Positions 1 through 5,517 of a stretch of DNA of 6,388 bases are shown here, in pieces. The first letter of the stretch is position 1; each line of letters begins with the position of its first letter. The notes under the pieces are model-generated. The model made no database searches. It was not told the DNA's origin and saw only the letters and a program-made list of their open reading frames with translations. Source of the DNA: Flavimaricola sp. (GTDB lineage: Bacteria > Pseudomonadota > Alphaproteobacteria > Rhodobacterales > Rhodobacteraceae). Both the position numbers and the translations under genes were made by a program. The stretch spans positions 1 through 6,388 of the forward strand of contig JALZWD010000116.1 in NCBI GenBank assembly GCA_023300365.1, given 5' to 3'.

Positions 1-136
1 GGCCGCCGCTCGCGGCATGCGCCTCTCGCCCCGCCCGCCGTCCCGGTGTTGGTGCCCAAAGCGAGGGGCGGTGCGATGTGTGAGTGCGGACCCTCCGGGG
101 GGAGGTGCTGGCCAAAAGAAGCAAAGGTGTGCCGCG
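1..136. other. GC-rich 3' flank without a supported gene
   Basis: Sequence downstream of the ATPase stop. It is markedly richer in G and C than the genes. It holds a small inverted repeat (CCTCC, GGGG loop, GGAGG at 92-105) with no T-run on either strand, and a second short one at 5-16 (GCCG/CGGC). A minus-strand ATG at 18-16 after GAGAGG could begin another gene (MPRAAA), but spacing is only three bases and five further codons are visible. No convincing terminator is seen, so the operon may continue. Confidence 0.5.
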
Positions 137-1201
137 TTATTTGCGCAGGCTAAGCCCGGATTTGGCGTCGAAAAGGTGGATCATATCGGGGCGCGGCGTG
201 ACGCCTACTTTTGTGCCCTGTTCGATATCAATTTGTCCCAATTGGTGCAGTGTAAAGCGGGTGGTATCGGAGAGGGTTCCGTAAATATAGCTTTCGGTGC
301 CGAGCTGTTCGACCATGTTGGCCTGAACTTTGATGGGGCCATTTTTGCCGATGTCGATGTGGCTGGCGCGGATGCCAAGCTCGACTTTTTGGCCTTGGGT
401 CACATCAAAATTATCGGGCAAGGGGATCGTCGCACCCGCGTCTAGGTCCACGGCACCGCCCCTTACGGTGCCTTTGGCAAAGTTCATCGCGGGGCTGCCG
501 ATGAAGCCCGCGACAAAGCGGTTGGCGGGGCGGTTGAACAGATCAAGTGGCCGTCCGAATTGCTCAACCACGCCTTTGCGCAGGACCGCGATTTTATCGG
601 CCATCGTCATTGCCTCGACTTGATCGTGGGTGACGTAAATCATCGTGTTGCCCAACCGGGCATGCAGGTCGGAAATTTCGGCGCGCATGGCCACGCGCAG
701 CTCGGCGTCGAGGTTGGAAAGCGGTTCGTCGAACAAGAAAATCTTGGGCTCGCGGACCACCGCGCGGCCAATCGCTATGCGTTGGCGTTGCCCGCCAGAC
801 AGGGCGGCCGGGCGGCGCTGCATCAATTCTTCGATTTGCAACATTCGCGCGGCCTCGTTGACGCGCGCCGTGATCTCGGCTTTGGGCATGTTCAGGTTCT
901 CAAGCCCGAAAGACAGGTTTTGCCGCACCGACATATGCGGATAAAGCGCGTAAGATTGAAACACCATCGCCAGCCCGCGTTGTGCTGCGGGGATGTGGTT
1001 GACGGTTTGCCCCGCAATCTGCACCTCGCCTGCGGTGACGTTTTCCAGCCCCGCAATCATGCGCAAAAGCGTGGATTTCCCACAGCCAGAGGGGCCGACA
1101 AACACGCAAAATTCGCCAGATTGGATGGCCATGTCGATACCAAAGATTACATCCGTGGCACCGTAAGATTTATGAACGTTATTGAGCGTCAGGTCGGCCA
1201 T
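137..1201 (-). CDS. Sugar ABC importer ATP-binding protein (UgpC/MsmK/MalK type)
   Basis: Cytoplasmic ATPase subunit of 354 residues that powers the importer. All nucleotide-binding motifs are intact: Walker A GPSGCGKST (36-44), Q-loop VFQSYALYPH with Q82, signature LSGGQRQR (134-141), Walker B IFLFDEP (154-160), D-loop SNLD (162-165) and switch histidine H192 in VTHDQVEAM. The segment from about 236 onward (GSPAMNF to IHLFDAKSG) is the TOBE/MalK-like regulatory extension typical of CUT1 ATPases. Length is normal. The ATG overlaps the TAA of permease 2 by one base (TAATG), with a G6 run six bases before the ATG as the likely ribosome binding site. It is the last recognisable gene of the operon in the window. 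Such ATPases are often annotated ugpC or msmK, but those names imply glycerol-3-phosphate or raffinose transport, which is not supported here. Sugar ATPases of this type can serve more than one importer. Confidence 0.96.
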   Translation of the reverse strand: MADLTLNNVHKSYGATDVIFGIDMAIQSGEFCVFVGPSGCGKSTLLRMIAGLENVTAGEVQIAGQTVNHIPAAQRGLAMVFQSYALYPHMSVRQNLSFGLENLNMPKAEITARVNEAARMLQIEELMQRRPAALSGGQRQRIAIGRAVVREPKIFLFDEPLSNLDAELRVAMRAEISDLHARLGNTMIYVTHDQVEAMTMADKIAVLRKGVVEQFGRPLDLFNRPANRFVAGFIGSPAMNFAKGTVRGGAVDLDAGATIPLPDNFDVTQGQKVELGIRASHIDIGKNGPIKVQANMVEQLGTESYIYGTLSDTTRFTLHQLGQIDIEQGTKVGVTPRPDMIHLFDAKSGLSLRK

Positions 1202-2637
1202 TATTTGCCCCCCGTATTGGCGATGCCGGTTGTGATATATTTTTGCAGGAACACGAAGACGAGCGTGGTTGGGATCAAACTGACCACTGTCATCGCAAGG
1301 CGGTAGTGTTCTTGGGACAGGTGTTCGCCGCGGAATTCAAGGAGGCAAAGCTGAATTGTATAGGCCTCTTTGGTGGTCGCAATTGCCACCAGCGGTAGGA
1401 TCAGATCATTCCAGCGCCAGATAATGCTCAGGATACAAAGCGTGGCCAATGCAGGAAGAGCCAGCGGGAGAATGATTTTCCAGTATATTTTCCATTCACT
1501 TGCCGCATCCATCCGCGCGGCCTCGATCAATTCATCTGGGATGGTCAGCATATATTGCCGCAGCAAAAACACACCCGCAGGGGTGGCAGCGCCGGGAATG
1601 ATAACGCCCCAGATAGAGCCAGAAAGCCCCGTGGCGGTGATGGATTTGAACACACCCACAAGCGTGATCGTTGGTGGCACCATCAGCGTGGCGATGATGA
1701 CGACAAGGAAGACGGTCTGCCCACGGAAGCGGTATTTCGAAAGCGAAAAAGCGGCCATTGAGTTGATCAAAAGGGTTAGCGCCGTGGCAATAATCGTGAC
1801 CAAGATTGAATTGGTAAAGCAGGCGGCAAAATCGACGTTGACGCCAAAGGCGCGGCCTGTGAGCGGCTCAAAGTAATTGCCCCATGAGGCATCAACAACG
1901 CGGGTGGCCACGGCGCCCTCGGTGGGCACCCGCACCACCGCGTCGCTCGAATTATCCACCCGACGTGCCGGAAAAATCTCTCGGGAGGTGTCAAACGAAG
2001 GAGCGGCCCATTGTACCACCGCGCCGGTTTCGGGATCAGGGGCGGTGACAAGAATTTGGGTGACCAAACGGTTGGGCTCAAACGGGGCAACACCCAAAAA
2101 CTCTGACAATAACCGCCGGTCCTCGGGCACCAACCCCCCCATGACCGCATCAAGATCAACATCTGCGCGCGCAGCACCCGACATCGTTGGATACCGAAGC
2201 AACCAATCCGGCAAACCCAATGCCGCAATCACCGCACGGGTGCGCGACGATACCAACCCTAAATGCGAGCGCATCGCGTAAAATTCGCGGCCCTCTAATC
2301 CATCAACATAGCCATCTACATCCCGCGCGGCTTGCTCCTCGTCCGACAAATCCGGCCAATTCAGCACCCAATCGGGCGCGTCCCCAATGATGAAAATCTG
2401 CCGCCCGTCCGGCCCATAAACCGTCGCCCGTGCCACCCGCTCGAAATCAGAGGGCAACAATGACAGGTCTTGTTTCTCCAACTGAAACGACGATTTGATC
2501 GAATTCAGCCCGATCCACATCACCGGCAAAAAGATCAGCAAAAAGCCAAAGATCAGATACCCATATGTCAGCCAATCCACCCAAGACAGCCGCCCGTGCC
2601 CATGCGTGCGGGTCAAAAACGCCCGCGCCCCGCTCAT
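1201..2637 (-). CDS. Sugar ABC importer permease 2 (MalG/UgpE-like) with large periplasmic insert
   Basis: Second inner-membrane permease, 478 residues from the ATG at 2637. The C-terminal core is a standard MalG-like domain: FTNSILVTIIATALTLLI, SKYRFRGQ, the EAARMDAASEW...IILP coupling loop (about residues 372-391), WRWND and a final segment ending LQKYITTG. The family is normally about 270-300 residues; the excess is an insert of about 185 residues (about 66-251) between the first membrane segment (22-43) and the WGNYFEPL segment before the second, which places it in the periplasm where the binding protein docks. The insert has no obvious membrane segment or cysteine and carries two copies of a 41-residue unit. 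A GTG at 2664 in frame would add nine residues but lacks a Shine-Dalgarno; the ATG at 2637 forms an ATGA overlap with permease 1 and has GAGG seven bases upstream. AglG-type permeases also carry an insert in this loop, but shorter. The gene ends in a TAATG overlap with the ATPase gene. Confidence 0.92.
   Translation of the reverse strand: MSGARAFLTRTHGHGRLSWVDWLTYGYLIFGFLLIFLPVMWIGLNSIKSSFQLEKQDLSLLPSDFERVARATVYGPDGRQIFIIGDAPDWVLNWPDLSDEEQAARDVDGYVDGLEGREFYAMRSHLGLVSSRTRAVIAALGLPDWLLRYPTMSGAARADVDLDAVMGGLVPEDRRLLSEFLGVAPFEPNRLVTQILVTAPDPETGAVVQWAAPSFDTSREIFPARRVDNSSDAVVRVPTEGAVATRVVDASWGNYFEPLTGRAFGVNVDFAACFTNSILVTIIATALTLLINSMAAFSLSKYRFRGQTVFLVVIIATLMVPPTITLVGVFKSITATGLSGSIWGVIIPGAATPAGVFLLRQYMLTIPDELIEAARMDAASEWKIYWKIILPLALPALATLCILSIIWRWNDLILPLVAIATTKEAYTIQLCLLEFRGEHLSQEHYRLAMTVVSLIPTTLVFVFLQKYITTGIANTGGK
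1208..1213 (-). promoter_or_regulatory. Ribosome binding site of the ATPase gene
   Basis: A run of six G lies six bases before the ATG at 1201, inside the last codons of permease 2. It lacks the central A of a consensus site, so coupling through the TAATG overlap probably matters. Confidence 0.55.
2089..2211 (-). repeat. Protein-level repeat unit B in the permease insert
   Basis: Encodes 41 residues beginning PDWLLRYPTMS and ending EFLGV (residues 143-183 of the 478-residue protein). It starts 55 residues after unit A and has the same overall length and the same conserved positions. The 14-residue linker between the units (VSSRTRAVIAALGL) leads directly into this copy. No third copy was found. 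Confidence 0.65.
2254..2376 (-). repeat. Protein-level repeat unit A in the permease insert
   Basis: Encodes 41 residues beginning PDWVLNWPDLS and ending SHLGL (residues 88-128 of the 478-residue protein). Aligned without gaps to unit B it shares 13 of 41 positions: PDW, L and P in the opening octet, S at 11, A at 16, D at 19 and 21, GL at 26-27, and LG at 39-40. Repetition is visible in the protein, not as a DNA repeat. Confidence 0.65.
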
Positions 2638-3698
2638 CCCTTGGCCTCGCGCGACGACAGCCACAGTTGGATGATGGTCAGCACGATCAGCACGCCCGCC
2701 ACGATCAATGATGCGGTGGCCGCCACACCCAAACCGTTTGCCGTGGGCTGTCCACGCAAACCCGAGGTCTCGAAAATATAGGCCACCAGCGAGGTCCAGC
2801 GCACGTTCATCGCATACAGCTCTTCAAACGCCTGAAACGCTTTGATCAGGGCCAACACCATCACCACCAACATCGTCGGCATCAGCAACGGCAAAGTAAT
2901 GCGCCGCAACATGCGAAATTCCGATGTGCCGTCCATGCGCGCGGCCTCGTAGAGGTCCTTGGGGATGGCTTGCAATCCGGCCAGCAGGATCAGCATGTAA
3001 AACCCAAGGTGCGCCCAAGTATAGACGAAAACGCTCCAAAACATCGTCCACGACGGATCGGTCAGCCATTGAATTGGCGCGTCGATCCATCCCCAATTCA
3101 TCAAAGTCAGGGACAACACCCCTTGGCGCTTGAGGATCAAGGTCCAAAGAAAGCCAACCACCACAGGCGACAACATCACGGGATAGAAAAATACGCTGCG
3201 CCAGAACCCGCGCCCAATCACATCACGGTTCAGGGCCAATGCCGTGCACAGGGCAAAAAACACCATGATCGGCACTTGGAAAATCACGAACACAAACGTA
3301 TCGGCCACGGCCTCAAGAAATTTGTCGTCCTCTTGATTGGGCATGCCCGTATCAATCGACGTCTCGGCCAACAAACGCTCAAGATTGTCGGTGCCCGCAA
3401 ATGCGCGATTTTCGAAATTGATTGATTGCCCCTCGGTCACCGAAAAGCCGATGTTGATAAAGAACGGCGCAAAGGTGAACAGGCCAAAGATCAACAGATT
3501 GGGCAACAAGAAAAGATAGGGAAGCCCCGTCGCGCCAGAGATCCGCTGCGCGACCTCGATGGGCCAACCAAGAGCCGACATAAATTGGCCCCAAAGCGGG
3601 CCATTGGGCCGGACGATAACCCAGCCAAGAATGAGATAAAGGACAAAGGCGTAGGGCCAGCCAGAGGTGCCGAAGGCGTTATAAAGCGCGTCTAGCAT
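2634..3698 (-). CDS. Sugar ABC importer permease 1 (MalF/UgpA-like)
   Basis: Inner-membrane permease of 354 residues, one half of the translocation pore. The ABC permease coupling motif is clear at residues 251-270: EAARMDGTSE followed by RITLP, the cytoplasmic EAA loop that docks on the ATPase. Hydrophobic segments fall at about 14-29, 61-84, 134-157, 167-190, 216-243, 272-290 and 327-346. The first is additional to the usual six of small MalF-like permeases and is joined by a roughly 30-residue linker to the classical first segment (LPYLFLLPNLLIFGLF). Extra N-terminal segments also occur in MalF itself and in AglF-like permeases. The start has a GGAGG five bases upstream, and the gene begins 28 bp after the binding protein stop. 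Its TGA overlaps the ATG of the second permease (ATGA), the usual arrangement for stoichiometric, coupled translation of partner permeases. Confidence 0.93.
   Translation of the reverse strand: MLDALYNAFGTSGWPYAFVLYLILGWVIVRPNGPLWGQFMSALGWPIEVAQRISGATGLPYLFLLPNLLIFGLFTFAPFFINIGFSVTEGQSINFENRAFAGTDNLERLLAETSIDTGMPNQEDDKFLEAVADTFVFVIFQVPIMVFFALCTALALNRDVIGRGFWRSVFFYPVMLSPVVVGFLWTLILKRQGVLSLTLMNWGWIDAPIQWLTDPSWTMFWSVFVYTWAHLGFYMLILLAGLQAIPKDLYEAARMDGTSEFRMLRRITLPLLMPTMLVVMVLALIKAFQAFEELYAMNVRWTSLVAYIFETSGLRGQPTANGLGVAATASLIVAGVLIVLTIIQLWLSSREAKG
2645..2648 (-). promoter_or_regulatory. Ribosome binding site deciding the start of permease 2
   Basis: GAGG lies seven bases before the ATG at 2637, inside the end of permease 1. 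Together with the ATGA overlap it favours the ATG over the in-frame GTG at 2664, which has no comparable site. Confidence 0.65.
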
Positions 3699-3703
3699 AA
3701 CGT

Positions 3704-3708
3704 CCTCC
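3704..3708 (-). promoter_or_regulatory. Ribosome binding site of permease 1
   Basis: GGAGG with a five-base spacer (ACGTT) before the ATG at 3698. It lies in the 28-bp gap after the binding protein stop and fixes the start of permease 1. Confidence 0.8.
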
Positions 3709-3726
3709 GGCTGGCCCTGATTTCAC

Positions 3727-4989
3727 TTACTCAGCAATCTGAGCCGCAACATCGGCATCAATCGAAGCAAGCGCCTCGTCCAATGTGATCTCGCCTGTGA
3801 TCGCTTGGGTCAGGTAGTCAGGAACAACGCCATAGATGACAAAGTTCTTGGCATACCCTTGGAACGTATAGGCCTGCGGCGTGGTCTCGGCGGCGGCGGC
3901 CGCGTTGCCCGCAAACACCTGCAAAGCCTGCGCTACGGCGGGCGATGCATCACCGTAGTCCACACCAGACGCCTGAAGGCCCTGATGCGCGGGAATGTTG
4001 CGTGTCGCGGCGGCAAAGGCACCGGCGTTTTCCTCGGTGGCAAGGAAGTCGATAAACATCGCCGCTGCCTCGGGTACATCGGTGCTGTTAAACGCTACGA
4101 TACCGGCACCGCCGGGCATTGCGCCACATCCGCCGGGACCACATGGGATCGGCACGGCCTTCCAATCGAAATCGGTGATGTCGTTGGCATATGAATTGAT
4201 CATCCAAGACCCAGACATGTGCATCGCCACATCACCCGACAAAAACAACGGAGCAGCATTGCGGTACGCAGTGCCCGATCCCGCAGGCCAGCCCTCGGCA
4301 GGCATTAGCCCGCTTTCGTGCCATCCAACAAACGTCTCGGCAAAATTGCGAAAACCGTCATCCACAAGGATCGGGTTGCCCGCATCATCAAAGAACGCGG
4401 CACCATAGGAAAACGCAGGGCCCGCCATCCGGTGCGCTGTGCGGTCCATCGCAAGACCCGCAGTAAGACCAAGCGTGTCTTTCACTTCGATAAGCGCTGT
4501 GGCCCAATCATCCCATGTGGCCCCATCGCCGGGCATATCCACGCCCGCATCCTCAAACATCGACACGTTCACATAGGGGCCAGTCACGGTAAGGCCCGTC
4601 ATCCAGCCATAGATGCCATCCGATGATCCGGGCGCACGAAACCACCCAAGTGTTGCGCCATAGGCATCTTCCCAAGCGGCATTGTCCACATAGGGCGCAA
4701 GGTCGAGGTAATATTGGTTAAGGCCACCAAGGTTGGTCACACGCGCCACATCAGGGGCGGCTCCAGACTGAAGCTGGTTTTCCAACTGGTCGCGCACGAT
4801 GTCGTATCCCACAACATCCATCGCAACCGTGTGGCCCGTGGCGGCGGTGAACGCACCAAGCATGCCGCTGATTACTTCGCATTCATTGCTGTCTTGATAG
4901 CACAAAAAGCTCACTTCGTCGGCCTGAGCGGCAACAGCGCCCCCCAGGATCGTCGCGGACAGTGCCGCCATCTTTACAGTGTATTTCAT
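3727..4989 (-). CDS. Extracellular solute-binding protein of a CUT1 sugar ABC importer
   Basis: Periplasmic binding protein (420 residues, family 1 extracellular solute-binding type) that captures the substrate and delivers it to the permeases encoded next. The N-terminus MKYTVKMAALSATILGG is a signal peptide: basic start, hydrophobic core, and a probable signal peptidase I site after AQA at residue 23, giving a mature start DEVSF. No lipobox cysteine is seen. Family hallmarks include the QLQSGAAPDVA segment (72-82), TGLTVTGPYVNVSMFEDAGVDMP (131-153), TWDDW (158-162), LFLSGDVAMHMSGSW (248-262) and PGGAGIVAFNS (292-302). Two close cysteine pairs, C30/C37 and C283/C288, could form disulfides in the periplasm. 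The start is supported by a very strong AAGGGAGG Shine-Dalgarno five bases before the ATG, consistent with the high expression usual for binding proteins. It lies 48 bp after the flavin reductase and 28 bp before the first permease. Specificity cannot be read from sequence; SmoF-like sulfoquinovosyl glycerol binding is a context-based guess. Confidence 0.93.
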   Translation of the reverse strand: MKYTVKMAALSATILGGAVAAQADEVSFLCYQDSNECEVISGMLGAFTAATGHTVAMDVVGYDIVRDQLENQLQSGAAPDVARVTNLGGLNQYYLDLAPYVDNAAWEDAYGATLGWFRAPGSSDGIYGWMTGLTVTGPYVNVSMFEDAGVDMPGDGATWDDWATALIEVKDTLGLTAGLAMDRTAHRMAGPAFSYGAAFFDDAGNPILVDDGFRNFAETFVGWHESGLMPAEGWPAGSGTAYRNAAPLFLSGDVAMHMSGSWMINSYANDITDFDWKAVPIPCGPGGCGAMPGGAGIVAFNSTDVPEAAAMFIDFLATEENAGAFAAATRNIPAHQGLQASGVDYGDASPAVAQALQVFAGNAAAAAETTPQAYTFQGYAKNFVIYGVVPDYLTQAITGEITLDEALASIDADVAAQIAE

Positions 4990-4994
4990 GGTTT

Positions 4995-5000
4995 CCTCCC
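4995..5000 (-). promoter_or_regulatory. Strong ribosome binding site of the binding protein gene
   Basis: The minus strand reads AAGGGAGGAAACC before the ATG, with GGAGG five bases from the start codon. It is the best Shine-Dalgarno in the window and fits the need for excess binding protein over permeases. Confidence 0.85.
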
Positions 5001-5019
5001 TTAGAAATACTGGTTGTAC

Positions 5020-5038
5020 GGGGCTCTTGATTGGCCCC
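5020..5038 (-). other. Small inverted repeat before the binding protein gene
   Basis: GGGGC and GCCCC separated by nine bases form a possible five-base-pair hairpin that begins at the last base of the flavin reductase stop codon. No T-run follows, so it is not a classical terminator. It could be a weak RNA processing or stability element between the enzyme genes and the highly translated binding protein gene, or chance in GC-rich DNA. Confidence 0.3.
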
Positions 5039-5517
5039 TATGATATCGTCCCAAAGCTTCCTTTATGGAAAACCAAAGGATCCGCTTCGCCGGTGGTAAC
5101 GCGCACCACACGGGTAATGATGATGGTATGATCGCCCGCCAAATGATGGGCGTATTCCTCGCATTCAAACCGCGCCAAACAGCCACTGAGCAGGGGCGGA
5201 CCATCGCCATTGTCAGCCATCGGCAAACCCTCGAATGCATAGGCGTTCTTGGTGAACGCCATGCAGTCGGCCTTTTGCGCATTCGACAGAACGTGAATGG
5301 CGCTGAGCGGGTTTGCGTCAAACGCAGGCTTGCGCTTGCTGTCGTTGCCAATGCTCCAAAGCACCAGCGGTGGGTCAAGCGACACACTGGCAAAACTGTT
5401 GACCATGATCCCCACAGGCCCCCGCTCGGATTGCGTGGTAATCAGCGCCACACCGGTGGCAAACGTGCTCAGTGCGTCGCGGAACTCACGTGTATCAACA
5501 GGGCAGGCTTGCGTCAT
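5038..5517 (-). CDS. Flavin reductase, FMN-binding split-barrel family
   Basis: A 159-residue cytoplasmic protein of the flavin reductase-like (DIM6/NTAB, HpaC/ActVB) family. Members use NAD(P)H to reduce FMN or FAD and hand the reduced flavin to a partner monooxygenase. Visible signatures in order: FRDALSTFATGVALITT (residues 12-28), the flavin-binding stretch GIMVNSFASVSLDPPLVLW (36-54), an AGDHTI segment (127-132), and the C-terminal PLVFHKGSFG (147-156), which corresponds to the PL.Y..G.YG end of the family. Length is normal for a single-domain member. The ATG at 5517 immediately follows the TAG of the aldo/keto reductase (TAGATG), with GAGG eight bases upstream, so translation is probably coupled. 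No monooxygenase lies in the window, so the partner must be beyond an edge or elsewhere. In this context it could be a SmoA-type reductase of a sulfoquinovose monooxygenase; any other two-component flavin monooxygenase remains possible. Confidence 0.9.
   Translation of the reverse strand: MTQACPVDTREFRDALSTFATGVALITTQSERGPVGIMVNSFASVSLDPPLVLWSIGNDSKRKPAFDANPLSAIHVLSNAQKADCMAFTKNAYAFEGLPMADNGDGPPLLSGCLARFECEEYAHHLAGDHTIIITRVVRVTTGEADPLVFHKGSFGTIS

Larger units (their letters stand above)
1885..2442 (-). other. Periplasmic insert within permease 2
   Basis: Approximate DNA span of the extra segment that separates LLPSDF from WGNYFEPL in the permease. It encodes about 186 residues rich in Asp, Ala, Val and Arg, with no evident membrane segment and no cysteine. 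It probably folds as a separate soluble domain or cap. It starts with a likely beta-hairpin (ATVYGPDGRQIFIIGD), has a helical-looking middle made of two related units, and ends in a second hairpin-like stretch (ILVTAPDPETGAVVQW). Boundaries are set by comparison with the general MalG-type layout and are uncertain by a few residues. I do not recognise the domain. Confidence 0.75.

Noticed and set aside
92..105. CCTCC-GGGG-GGAGG inverted repeat as a rho-independent terminator of the operon
   Set aside because: The stem is only five base pairs and no T-run follows on either strand.
560..1306. Long plus-strand open frame of 248 codons opposite the ATPase gene
   Set aside because: It lies entirely opposite the ATPase gene and the end of permease 2, whose motifs are unambiguous. 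The translation shows no family signature, and such antisense frames are common in GC-rich coding DNA.
2638..2664. Nine-residue N-terminal extension of permease 2 from a GTG at 2664
   Set aside because: No Shine-Dalgarno precedes it. The ATG at 2637 has GAGG at a suitable distance and forms the typical ATGA overlap.
4990..5037. Separate promoter for the binding protein gene in the 48-bp gap
   Set aside because: No pair of -35 and -10 like boxes at suitable spacing was found. The gap is mostly accounted for by the small inverted repeat and the ribosome binding site.
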